Shown: positions 40,338 through 48,662 of the stretch, in pieces
Layout of the letters: every line of letters begins with the position of its first letter
Position numbering within the stretch: position 1 is the stretch's first letter
Assembly: GCF_002096845.1 (NCBI RefSeq)
Contig: NZ_NCVK01000018.1
Coordinates: forward strand, 100,049 to 164,048
Source: Streptococcus mitis
GTDB lineage: Bacteria; Bacillota; Bacilli; Lactobacillales; Streptococcaceae
Reading direction: 5' to 3'
Length of the DNA stretch: 64,000 bases
Made by a program: the position numbers and the translations under genes
Notes under the pieces: model-generated
Databases searched by the model: none
Told to the model about the DNA's origin: nothing
What the model saw: the letters and a program-made list of their open reading frames with translations, nothing else

Positions 40338-41185
40338 TAAAATTCAAATTCCGCAAGAACATCCTTCCCACTTGTAACCAATTTTGCACCTTCTTGAATC
40401 AAATGATGGCAACCGTCTGATAGTCCATCTAAAATGCTACCAGGTATAGCAAAGACATCGCGCCCTTCTTCCATCGCTCTCTCACAGGTAATGAGACTAC
40501 CTGAACGCATCTTAGCCTCTGCTACAATCACACCACGACAAAGTCCAGCAATGATGCGATTACGGGCAGGAAAATGAAATTTCAGAGGTTGTTCACCAGG
40601 TCCATATTCACTTATAACCAGATGGTCATTGCTGATATAGTCTTGCAAGCGTTTATTGGCTTTAGGATAAAACACATCCAGACCTGTTCCAATCACTGCA
40701 ATGGTTTTTCCGCCATTCTGCAGAGCTGCCATATGGGCTGCTGTGTCAATCCCCTTGGCTAATCCACTGACAATAACCAGTTCATTTTCCAAGCCTTGAA
40801 TGACTTTTTCAACTGACTTAGCTCCCTGTTTGCTACAAGCACGACTGCCCACGACTGCTACCTTAGGAAATTTCAAGAGGTCAAGATTTCCCTTGTAAAA
40901 TAAAAGTACAGGTGCATCGTATATTTCACTCAAATCCCAAGGATAACAGTCATCTAAAATAGAGAAAGATGGAAATTTTTGAAACTCCTTCTCCAAATGC
41001 GCATCGTCTATCTGAAAATAACGTTCCATAAAAACAGCTGGATTTCGGCAACCTGATATTTCTGCAATATCACCCAACAAAAGTTCTTGATCGACATTTT
41101 CACCGTATTCTAGAACTGCCAAAACCTGTTGATTGGTCAAACCTGATTTTTTCAATTTATAGATTTCATAGTTTGTGATTTTCAT
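40337..41185 (-). CDS. dprA: DNA processing protein DprA
   Basis: 282 residues from ATG at 41185, placed after GGAGTT; the longer frame starting at 41197 would include that site. DprA loads RecA on incoming single-stranded DNA during transformation and, in pneumococcus, helps shut off competence by binding ComE. The Rossmann fold shows VAVVGSRACSKQGAKSVEKV, VSGLAKGIDTAAHMAAL and VVAEAKMRSGSLITCERAMEEGRDVFAIPGS. A SAM-like N-terminal region precedes it. A ComX box lies 34 bases upstream. Confidence 0.97.
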   Translation of the reverse strand: MKITNYEIYKLKKSGLTNQQVLAVLEYGENVDQELLLGDIAEISGCRNPAVFMERYFQIDDAHLEKEFQKFPSFSILDDCYPWDLSEIYDAPVLLFYKGNLDLLKFPKVAVVGSRACSKQGAKSVEKVIQGLENELVIVSGLAKGIDTAAHMAALQNGGKTIAVIGTGLDVFYPKANKRLQDYISNDHLVISEYGPGEQPLKFHFPARNRIIAGLCRGVIVAEAKMRSGSLITCERAMEEGRDVFAIPGSILDGLSDGCHHLIQEGAKLVTSGKDVLAEFEF

Positions 41186-41218
41186 AAATAACTCCATTTC
41201 TTTTTCTACTCATCTATT

Positions 41219-41226
41219 TATTCGTT
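41219..41226 (-). promoter_or_regulatory. ComX (sigma-X) box upstream of dprA
   Basis: On the minus strand the octamer AACGAATA matches seven of eight bases of the competence box TACGAATA, with a T-rich tract upstream. dprA is a core late competence gene in all transformable streptococci, which supports the assignment. Confidence 0.75.
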
Positions 41227-41239
41227 AAAAAATCAAAAA

Positions 41240-41266
41240 AACATCCGACTATTTTAGCCAGATGTT
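41240..41266 (-). terminator. Terminator of the choline (lic) operon
   Basis: On the minus strand AACATCTGGCT pairs with AGTCGGATGTT (11 pairs, two G-T) around AAAAT and is followed by a run of seven T. It sits just after licC and before the dprA ComX box. Confidence 0.85.
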
Positions 41267-41273
41267 GGAATCT

Positions 41274-41963
41274 TTAATTTTCGTTTTTAAGAATTTCTTC
41301 TAATTTATGATAATCTTGGACACTATCGATTTCATAGATGCTATTGCCTTCTAGTTCTTCAACATAGACATCTAGCTCTTTGATGTTATCCTTAACCATA
41401 TTGTCCCAGTAGAGATCAACAAATTCGCCACTTGCATAAGCTTTATCGATAAAGCTGACAATCTTTTCTGCAGTTGGAGCATCCCAGAAGGATACACCAC
41501 TAAGGATGCGACCTGCCTTACTATCAACAGTAATATCTTGAACCTTGTAGTCATCTCCATAGACCAAGAACCATTCATTGGTACAATCTTCACGATAAAC
41601 ACTAAAATAAGTCGAACGAGTCAAATCATTGCGGAACATATTTTTAAAAAGATAATTGTCAGCATCAATAACATAGCTGTTTGCCAATTCTTCTTTTACA
41701 AGATAGAGAGAGTAAAAGTTATTGTAGTCAGCGTATTTATCATTGAAAACGAGTCGAACACCGTATTTTTCTTTTAAGTAATCGAATTGTTCTTTAAGAT
41801 AACCAACAATGATGATGATATCATGGATACCTTTTTCTTTTAGAAACTCAATTTGGTATTCAATCAAAGGTTTTTGATTAACCTGAACCAAGGCTTTAGG
41901 GGTATTTTCAGTCATAGGACGCAAGCGAGTTCCCAATCCCGCTGCTAAGATAATGGCTTTCAC
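41274..41963 (-). CDS. licC: Choline-phosphate cytidylyltransferase
   Basis: 229 residues, GTG start at 41963 after GGAG. It makes CDP-choline from phosphocholine and CTP. The nucleotidyltransferase motif is ILAAGLGTRLRPMTENTPKALV, with the second block IIIVGYLKEQFDYLKEKY. It follows licB by 11 bases. CDP-choline is the donor used by LicD to decorate teichoic acid. Confidence 0.96.
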   Translation of the reverse strand: MKAIILAAGLGTRLRPMTENTPKALVQVNQKPLIEYQIEFLKEKGIHDIIIIVGYLKEQFDYLKEKYGVRLVFNDKYADYNNFYSLYLVKEELANSYVIDADNYLFKNMFRNDLTRSTYFSVYREDCTNEWFLVYGDDYKVQDITVDSKAGRILSGVSFWDAPTAEKIVSFIDKAYASGEFVDLYWDNMVKDNIKELDVYVEELEGNSIYEIDSVQDYHKLEEILKNEN

Positions 41964-41974
41964 ACGAATCTCCT

Positions 41975-42853
41975 TTATTCTTTAATAATAATATAAACTC
42001 CAGCAATAACGACAAGTGACGTAATAATTGTCAGCATATCTAGCGGTGCACCCAAGAAAACAACTGCGAACAAGACTGTCCATACTACATAGCTCACGTT
42101 CAAGCCTGTAGCCTTGGCTGGTTGCAAGCGATTGATAGCGATATAATAAGCCAAATAGGAAATCATATCAAAGGCTGCAAAGACAATCATAAGACCTAAC
42201 AATTGCCCATTGGCTACTTCTGCAAATGATTGATGAGAGAAGAGCACAATCACAAGATATGATAAGAATGAAGTCACTTGACGGATTAAGAGGGCTTCTA
42301 TTTCACTCAATTCACTTTCCATAGCAAAAGAGCTAAGAACACTCTCACTTCCCCATGCAATAGCACAAACCAAAGCACAGAGAATACCAATGTAGAAGGA
42401 ATTAACCTGTTCAACCTTATAAGTTTGAGCAATAATCCCTCCAATAATCAAGACAATCCCAAATATAGTATTCTTAGAAATCTTGTGCTTCAAGAAAAAG
42501 AAAGCCAATAAAACTGAAACTGCAGGGTAGATAGCAGATACCGATGAAGCCAAGGAACTTCCGATATACTTAACTGCATAAAGATTGGCCTGCATACCGA
42601 TAGGACCTGCTAGCAAGGCTCCGATGATCACACTAACATTGCGAATATTTAAGAAAATTGAGAGACGCACTTTTCCTTCTTTTACCAACAGAAAAGCTAG
42701 TAAGATAAAGATACTCAAGAAATCATGAGCAGCGGCCACCACAAAGGGCGACAAATCTGTAAAAATCGAAAAGATATAAGCACTAATCGTTAGACCTAAA
42801 CCCCAGAAAATACCTGAGAGTAGACCAAAAGAAACTCCATTTTTATTTTTCAT
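41975..42853 (-). CDS. licB: Choline permease (EamA/DMT family)
   Basis: 292 residues from ATG 42853. Ten membrane segments in two EamA repeats are visible, from FGLLSGIFWGLGLTISAYIF to TIITSLVVIAGVYIIIKE. It imports choline, an essential growth factor for most Mitis-group strains. Its start overlaps the licA stop by 11 bases. Confidence 0.95.
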   Translation of the reverse strand: MKNKNGVSFGLLSGIFWGLGLTISAYIFSIFTDLSPFVVAAAHDFLSIFILLAFLLVKEGKVRLSIFLNIRNVSVIIGALLAGPIGMQANLYAVKYIGSSLASSVSAIYPAVSVLLAFFFLKHKISKNTIFGIVLIIGGIIAQTYKVEQVNSFYIGILCALVCAIAWGSESVLSSFAMESELSEIEALLIRQVTSFLSYLVIVLFSHQSFAEVANGQLLGLMIVFAAFDMISYLAYYIAINRLQPAKATGLNVSYVVWTVLFAVVFLGAPLDMLTIITSLVVIAGVYIIIKE

Positions 42854-43712
42854 CAGAACCTCCATAATAAGCCAAACCTTTAACAGCTCTTTGGTAACGA
42901 CTCACACCATAGTCACCAAAATCTGCACCTTGCTCTTCTTTGTAGACTGTCCATAGACTCCAAATAGCATCTTGTAAAATTTTATAAATGGCAATCTTTT
43001 CACGAGAGACAGGTGTTTGCTCACTCTCATAGTGAGATAAGAAGGCTTCTTCCTCTTGACGAGTGAATTCAGATTCTAAAAAGAGAGCAGCCAAATCCCA
43101 CATTGGATCGTTCATTGATGAATATTCCCAGTCAATCAGATATAGACGTCCTTGAGGTGATTCGATAAAGTTTTCAGGCACCAAATCGATATGACAAGAT
43201 TTTCTGTCAACACCTAAGTCAGCCAGTCTTTTCTCTAAGGAGAAGACTTCTTCTCGAACAGCTTCATAATTAGCATAAGGGATTTTTTCTTCAATCAAAG
43301 ATTCGTATTTTTTGATTTCTTCAAAAGGAGCAAATTCTCCTCTTAATTCCTTGCCAGAAGCATGAATAGTTTGTAATATTGGAGCAATTTTATCAAATTT
43401 GGTCTTGATTGTAGTTGAATCAAGCGTGATTGCAGATTCGATATACTCATTTACTTTGATACCAGATTCAATATCAAAAAGATAATTTTTTACATCTAAG
43501 TCTAAATCCTTTAGTAGTTCAAGATTGTACTTTTCATCTTGACGATTGATCAGTTTTTCTGTCCCTTTACCAAAGAACTTAACAATGTATTGCTTATTTG
43601 TTGTTTTGACCAAATAGTTTTGATTGGTCATTCCCCCCAGTTGTTCAACACTGAGGACTTCCTCTTCTGCACTAAGTAAGGAAGAAATTTTTTCTTTAAT
43701 GATTTTCTCCAC
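42843..43712 (-). CDS. licA: Choline kinase
   Basis: 289 residues, GTG start at 43712 after GGAGG. An APH-like kinase: catalytic loop CHIDLVPENFIESPQGRLYLIDWEYSSMNDPMWDLA with the catalytic Asp and the DWE metal motif. It phosphorylates imported choline. Located between tarJ and licB in the operon. Confidence 0.96.
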   Translation of the reverse strand: MEKIIKEKISSLLSAEEEVLSVEQLGGMTNQNYLVKTTNKQYIVKFFGKGTEKLINRQDEKYNLELLKDLDLDVKNYLFDIESGIKVNEYIESAITLDSTTIKTKFDKIAPILQTIHASGKELRGEFAPFEEIKKYESLIEEKIPYANYEAVREEVFSLEKRLADLGVDRKSCHIDLVPENFIESPQGRLYLIDWEYSSMNDPMWDLAALFLESEFTRQEEEAFLSHYESEQTPVSREKIAIYKILQDAIWSLWTVYKEEQGADFGDYGVSRYQRAVKGLAYYGGSDEK

Positions 43713-43728
43713 AATTAACCTCCAGCAC

Positions 43729-44751
43729 TTATACTTCCCACTTAAACACGGTTTTAAAGGCTGTGTTTAAATCGGTTGCAAAGACACGGTGAATATCTTT
43801 AATTTCTCTTACAGGTTCTTCTAGATAAAGGATATTTTTAAGACGATTGGCAAATTTCTTGACTTCCATCATTTGGATGGCATTTTCAAAATCAATGCGA
43901 CCAGAACGAGAGGACCCAACCAAGAGCAAGCCTTTTTCTAAGGCGTCGCGTGTATTGAGATTGACTTTATACTCGCTAACACCCATCATGAGAATCGTTC
44001 CCTGAGGACGAATATAGCGAATCAAGTCATTAATGGCTGGTCCAGTACCATCACCACCACAACACTCAAAAGCATGGTCAAAGGCCAAATCTTCAGGAAT
44101 ATTGTCAGTAATATAGCATTCTTTGGCAAATGAGAAAAGTTCCAATTTTTCCCAATGACGACCAATAACTACAATCTCTACTTCTGGCAAAGTATAATTG
44201 ATAATATTGGCAACTACAAAAGCTAAACTTCCATCTCCGATAACGGCGATTCGGTCCCGCTTGCTATGAGCAAGGGTCAATAGACGATTCATAGCGTGCA
44301 TACCGACACTGACAAACTCTGTAATGGCTGCAACCGTATCTTCAATAGCATCATAAGCCACCACGCGATCTTTAGGGAGAGAAACAAACTCTCTCATAAA
44401 GCCATCAAAACCACTAGACAAGAAATGGGTCCCTGTCATGTAGTTCTCATAGAATTCTTCATCGCTCTGCATAGGAGGCTGATTCGGAATCATGACAACT
44501 TTTTGACCAACCTCGTAGGTTCCTGTCGGGTCAGAAATGACGGTTCCACATGACTCGTGAATCATTGCCATTGGAAGCTTTTTATTCAAAATCTTCGGAT
44601 CACGTTTTCCCTGATAGTAACGCTGATCCGCATGACAGACAGCCATATAGTTAGGGCGGATGAGGATATGATTTTCTTGGTCAATAGCCTCTTCCTGGTA
44701 TTTGACATTGATAAACTTAGGCTTAGTTAGTTGATAAATTTGATTAATCAT
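43729..44751 (-). CDS. tarJ: Ribulose-5-phosphate reductase (zinc alcohol dehydrogenase-like), for CDP-ribitol
   Basis: 340 residues from ATG 44751; a longer TTG start would overlap tarI. The MDR fold shows VCHADQRYYQGKRDP, IHESCGTVISDPTG and VIGDGSLAFVVANIIN. It reduces ribulose 5-phosphate to ribitol 5-phosphate with NADPH, feeding TarI for teichoic acid synthesis. Confidence 0.93.
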   Translation of the reverse strand: MINQIYQLTKPKFINVKYQEEAIDQENHILIRPNYMAVCHADQRYYQGKRDPKILNKKLPMAMIHESCGTVISDPTGTYEVGQKVVMIPNQPPMQSDEEFYENYMTGTHFLSSGFDGFMREFVSLPKDRVVAYDAIEDTVAAITEFVSVGMHAMNRLLTLAHSKRDRIAVIGDGSLAFVVANIINYTLPEVEIVVIGRHWEKLELFSFAKECYITDNIPEDLAFDHAFECCGGDGTGPAINDLIRYIRPQGTILMMGVSEYKVNLNTRDALEKGLLLVGSSRSGRIDFENAIQMMEVKKFANRLKNILYLEEPVREIKDIHRVFATDLNTAFKTVFKWEV

Positions 44752-44755
44752 TTTA

Positions 44756-45463
44756 CTAGTCTTTCTCAATCATACTTTTTGCAATCTTCAGATCTGTTAC
44801 TGTAGTAATTTTCAGATTTGAATATTCACCTTTAGCCAAGGCTACATCTTTTCCTTTGATCACAAAGATTTTACATGCATCTGTCAAGATTTCCTTCTCT
44901 TCAGCAGAGAGGGAACCGTAAAGATCCATGAAGTCCTTGCAACGGAATGTTTGAGGTGTTTGTCCTTGATAGAGGTGAGCACGATTTGGAATATCTGTAA
45001 TGAATTGACCGTTAGTGCTTTCAACGATAGTATCAACCGCTTCTACCACTGTGTCCACTGCGTCATGATTTTGGGCAAGTTTGATATTGTCTTGAATCAT
45101 GCGAAGTGTAATAAATGGACGAACAGAATCATGGGTAACAACGATATCCTCTGGAGTAAGCGGACGATAAGCATCGATAGCTTCAATGATTTTCTCAATA
45201 CTCGTATTACGGTCAGCACCACCTTTTGTAATGATGATACGTTCCTTATGAAGAGGAAGATATTTATCTACAAGATCTTCTGCATGAGAAACCCAGTCTC
45301 CATGAACCCCAACAACAATTTTTTCAATACTTGGTTCCAAGACAAATTTTTCAATTGTATGAACCAAGATAGGTCGATCACCTAGCTCTAAAAATTGTTT
45401 TGGCAAGTTACTGATTCCCATACGTGTGCCAGTTCCACCAGCAAGAATTCCTGCATAAATCAT
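44756..45463 (-). CDS. tarI: Ribitol-5-phosphate cytidylyltransferase
   Basis: 235 residues. IspD-like nucleotidyltransferase with ILAGGTGTRMGISNLPKQFLELGDRP and TKGGADRNTSIEKIIEAI, VVTHDSVRPFIT. It makes CDP-ribitol for teichoic acid. First gene of the operon tarI-tarJ-licA-licB-licC; AAGGAG precedes the ATG. Two promoters lie upstream. Confidence 0.94.
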   Translation of the reverse strand: MIYAGILAGGTGTRMGISNLPKQFLELGDRPILVHTIEKFVLEPSIEKIVVGVHGDWVSHAEDLVDKYLPLHKERIIITKGGADRNTSIEKIIEAIDAYRPLTPEDIVVTHDSVRPFITLRMIQDNIKLAQNHDAVDTVVEAVDTIVESTNGQFITDIPNRAHLYQGQTPQTFRCKDFMDLYGSLSAEEKEILTDACKIFVIKGKDVALAKGEYSNLKITTVTDLKIAKSMIEKD

Positions 45464-45504
45464 CTATTTTCTCCTTTGTCTTACTAAAAAAACTTATTCT
45501 CTCT

Positions 45505-45510
45505 ATTATA
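45505..45510 (-). promoter_or_regulatory. Proximal lic operon promoter, extended -10
   Basis: On the minus strand TATAAT is preceded by TGG (extended -10), 42 bases upstream of the tarI start. The -35 is poor (TTCATG), as allowed with an extended -10. Confidence 0.7.
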
Positions 45511-45674
45511 CCACAATCTAGTCCTATCATGAAAGAAATACCGACCCTCCCGTTCTAGAATAGAAGGATTAAGGAGTTCCATTCTTCAAAGAAACTAGTC
45601 CATTTCTAGTAATGACTAGGAATTCTGTAGTCATTACCAATAAATGACTGTGAAATTTTAGAGTTCTTCAGAAT

Positions 45675-45702
45675 AATATAGTTTCCTTAAAGAAAACTTA
45701 AA
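45675..45702 (-). promoter_or_regulatory. CiaR direct repeat with distal lic promoter
   Basis: The minus strand carries TTTAAG-TTTTC-TTTAAG (45686-45702), exactly the CiaR pattern TTTAAG-N5-TTTAAG, followed five bases later by TATATT (45675-45680) as -10. This matches the known CiaRH control of the pneumococcal lic1 operon. The 334-base divergent gap 45464-45797 holds this site, the proximal lic promoter and the tacF promoter. Confidence 0.85.
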
Positions 45703-45731
45703 ATAAAACTTTGAGACTTCAAAGTGATCGC

Positions 45732-45760
45732 TTGACTTACTGCCTTTCATTTCTTATTAG
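45732..45760 (+). promoter_or_regulatory. tacF promoter
   Basis: The -35 TTGACT (45732-45737) and -10 TATTAG (45755-45760) are 17 bases apart on the plus strand, ahead of GAGGT and ATG 45798. Confidence 0.65.
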
Positions 45761-45797
45761 CTAGCTTTATGATAGAACGAAAAACGAGGTAAATTGA

Positions 45798-46040
45798 ATG
45801 AAAAGTATAAAATTAAATGCTCTATCTTACATGGGAATTCGTGTCTTGAATATTATTTTTCCCATCCTAACTGGAACCTATGTAGCGCGTATCTTGGACC
45901 GAACTGACTATGGTTACTTCAACTCAGTCAACATTATTTTGTCATTTTTCTTGCCCTTTGTGACTTATGGGGTCTATAACTACGGTGTACGGACCATCAG
46001 TAATGTCAAGGATAACAAAAAAGATCTTAATAGAACCTGA
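45798..46040 (+). pseudogene. tacF: tacF, teichoic acid flippase, truncated by an insertion sequence
   Basis: The N-terminal 80 codons of the MATE/Wzx-like flippase TacF, from MKSIKLNALSYMGIRVLNII to KKDLNRT, including the first two membrane segments. Full-length TacF has about 490 residues and moves choline-decorated teichoic acid chains across the membrane. The frame runs into the insertion sequence at 46038, whose first three bases supply the TGA stop. The remaining 410 codons are absent from the other side of the element. Promoter and ribosome site (GAGGT) remain intact. In pneumococcus licD1 and licD2 follow tacF; neither is present in this window. Confidence 0.9.
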
Positions 46041-46092
46041 ACTGCACCCCAAAAGTTAGACATAAAAATCTAACTTTTGGGGTGTTTTTATT

Positions 46093-46610
46093 ATGAAATT
46101 AACTTATGAAGATAAAGTTCAAATATATGAATTAAGAAAGAAAGGAGAGAGCTTTAGACAACTTTCAAATCAATTTGGGATAAACATTTCTAATCTTCAG
46201 TACATGATTAAATCGATTAATCGTTATGGAATAGAAATCGTCAAAAAAGGAAAGAATTGTTACTATTCTCCTGAACTAAAACAAGAGATCATTGATAAAG
46301 TTCTTCTTGAGGGGCATTCACAAATTAGGGCGTCTCTGGATTATGCTCTTCCAAGTAGTGGATACTTTCGAATTGGCTGGCACAATATAAGAAAAACGGG
46401 TATACTATTGTTGAGAGAACAAGAGGGAGAGCACCTAAAATGGGACGTAAGCCAAAGAAAAGATTTGAAGATATGACAGAATTAGAACGTCTTCAAGCAG
46501 AAAATGAGTACTTGAGAGCGGAGAATGCCATTCTAAAAAAGTTGAGAGAACTCCGATTGAGGGACGAAAAGGAGCAAGAAGAAAAACGGAAATTGTTCAA
46601 GGACTGGTAA
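46093..46610 (+). pseudogene. IS150-group OrfA, frameshifted
   Basis: The helix-turn-helix start MKLTYEDKVQIYELRKKGES is intact, but the frame shifts at about 46360 after the codons for LPSSG, consistent with loss of one base. In the second frame the expected sequence resumes ([18 protein letters not shown], then the leucine-zipper-like [20 protein letters not shown]) and ends at TAA 46608-46610. Without the shift OrfA would have about 172 residues. Confidence 0.85.
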
Positions 46611-47440
46611 CAGAGTTTTCTTTAGATATCCTTCTAAAGATTATTAAGTTTGCCCGTTCAACCTATTATTACCACTTAAAACAGCTAGATCAAAACGATA
46701 AAGATTATGATATTAAAGCTGAAATTCAGTCAATTTATACTGAGCATAAAGGAAATTACGGCTATCGTCGCATGACTCTAGAATTACGAAATCGTGGCTT
46801 CGTAGTGAACCATAAGAAGGTGCAGCGTCTGATGAAAGTACTTGGTTTAAGTGCTCGAATTCGCCGTAAACGAAAGTATTCTTCCTACCAAAGAGAGATT
46901 GGCAATAAAGCAGAGAATCTCATTCAACGCCAATTTGAAGCAACCAAACCAATGCAAAAGTGCTACACAGATGTGACAGAATTTGCCATTCCAGCAAGTA
47001 GCTAAAAGCTTTATTTATCACCAGTTTTAGATGGCTTTAACAGCGAAATTATCTCCTACAATCTTTCTACTTCGCCGAACTTAGTACAAATGAAAGCTAT
47101 GCTAGAACAAGCCTTTACAGAGAACCATTACGAAAATACAATTCTCCATAGTGACCAAGGAGGGCAATACCAACACGATTTCTATCATCATTTTTTTAAG
47201 AATAAGGGAATCCAACCATCTATGTCACGTAAGGGAAATAGCCCAGATAACGGTATGATGGAATCTTTCTTTGGCATTCTTAAGTCTGAAATGTTTTATG
47301 GTTATGAGAAGTCATTTCAGTCGCTTAAGCAATTGGAACAAGCCATTGTAGACTATATTGATTACTACAACAACAAACGAATTAAGGTAAAACTAAAAGG
47401 ACTTAGCCCTGTACAATACAGAACTAAATCCTTTGCTTAA
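46589..47440 (+). pseudogene. IS150-group OrfB transposase, nonsense mutation
   Basis: OrfB lies in the -1 frame relative to OrfA, as expected for programmed frameshifting. The catalytic DDE triad is visible: TDVTEF, HSDQGGQY and MMESFFG. An in-frame TAA at 47003-47005, where a CAA codon is expected, splits it into two pieces after FAIPASS. The element is therefore unlikely to move by itself. Confidence 0.85.
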
Positions 47441-47529
47441 ATTAATTGTCTAACTTTTTGGGGTCAGCACAATATTATGCGTTTTTATTTTTTCTTCAAT
47501 CCATTACAATAGATTGAGAACTAAATTTC

Positions 47530-48399
47530 TTATAGGTAAAGGAATTTGAAGATAGCTACTGCCGCAATCGCTGCTGCGATAGGCGCTACTACTGGTACCC
47601 AAGAATACCACCATTTTGAATCGCCTTTGTGCTCACCAAGAACTGATTTTGGAAGGAAAGCATGAAGGAGACGTGGTCCCAAGTCACGAGCTGGGTTCAA
47701 GGCAGGTCCTGTAGGTCCACCAAGTGATGTTACCAAGGCCATAACAAGGAATCCAAGTGCCAAGTGAGCTACTGAAAGTCCTGAAGCAGTATGTGGTGCT
47801 ACTTGGGCTTTGATTGCTAAATCAGAAAAGTCAACATTTTGACCTGCTTGACTAGCCATTTGTTTCATGTATTGAAGCACTTCAGAACCAAAGAAGTTTT
47901 TAGTCAATCCAAGGGCTGCAAAGAAAAGAACAAATGAACCAACAAACTCATTTACAAAACCATTAACAGTTGCTGCGAAATGTGATTCTTTTGACCCATT
48001 ATCCAAACTTGAAATTGTTGAGAAAGTACCCAAGATGTTGTTTGGATTTTCAGTTTTCAAGTAGTATGGGCGGTGTGTTGCCACAACCAAGGCTTGACCA
48101 AAGATAGCACCCAAAACTTGTGCGATGATATAAGGCGCAACTTGTGCCCAAGGGAAGAGACCGCTGATCGCAAGTCCAAGAGTGAAGGCTGGGTTGATGT
48201 GGTTTCCAGATACGTTACCAAACATCAAGGCTGGGATCATAACCCCCATACCATAACCAACAGCGATAACGATCCAGCCACTTTGGTGACCTTTCGTACC
48301 TTTAAGTTCAACGTTGGCAACTGCACCATTTCCAAGAATGATCAAAATAGCAGTTCCCAAAAATTCAGTGGCATATTTAATTGCCCATGTGAAATCCAT
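47530..48399 (-). CDS. glpF: Aquaporin/glycerol uptake facilitator (MIP family)
   Basis: 289 residues with six membrane segments and two half-helix motifs: NHINPAFTLG and ALNPARDLGPR. The Asp after the second NPAR is typical of the aquaglyceroporin branch, so glycerol or similar solutes are likely. A loop insertion around residues 120-200 is longer than in E. coli GlpF. It has its own promoter and lies just after the insertion sequence. Confidence 0.92.
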   Translation of the reverse strand: MDFTWAIKYATEFLGTAILIILGNGAVANVELKGTKGHQSGWIVIAVGYGMGVMIPALMFGNVSGNHINPAFTLGLAISGLFPWAQVAPYIIAQVLGAIFGQALVVATHRPYYLKTENPNNILGTFSTISSLDNGSKESHFAATVNGFVNEFVGSFVLFFAALGLTKNFFGSEVLQYMKQMASQAGQNVDFSDLAIKAQVAPHTASGLSVAHLALGFLVMALVTSLGGPTGPALNPARDLGPRLLHAFLPKSVLGEHKGDSKWWYSWVPVVAPIAAAIAAVAIFKFLYL

Positions 48400-48436
48400 T
48401 TGATAGATTCTCCTTAAAATTTTTTAGACAATCCTT

Positions 48437-48465
48437 ATTCTATCAATTTTTACATCTTTTAGCAA
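48437..48465 (-). promoter_or_regulatory. glpF promoter
   Basis: On the minus strand TTGCTA (48460-48465) and TAGAAT (48437-48442) are 17 bases apart; AAGGAG precedes the ATG. Confidence 0.8.
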
Positions 48466-48662
48466 CTACTTTCCCGAAAGATTGTGATGGAAAACGGTTC
48501 CAAAACTTATAAACTAATCTTTGTTTTCAAGATATTCCCAGTTCATTATGTTATCTGCGCTAATCTGATGCTTTTATGTCAATTCCTCCTGATACATAGT
48601 ATAGGGAATAAAAAGTATCTTTCCCCATTCACCAATAAGAGTTTTGCTATGAACACAAAACT

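Larger units (their letters stand above)
46038..47471 (+). mobile_element. IS3-family (IS150 group) insertion sequence, degenerate
   Basis: About 1434 bp with imperfect terminal inverted repeats: left TGAACTGCACCCC followed by AAAAGTTAGACA, right complement TGTGCTGACCCC followed by AAAAAGTTAGACA. A hairpin inside the left end pairs the terminal motif with TCTAACTTTTGGGG. It encodes OrfA and OrfB in the IS150 layout. No target duplication is visible: the flanks read ...AGAACC on the left and ATATTATG... on the right. It separates truncated tacF from glpF. Confidence 0.9.
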
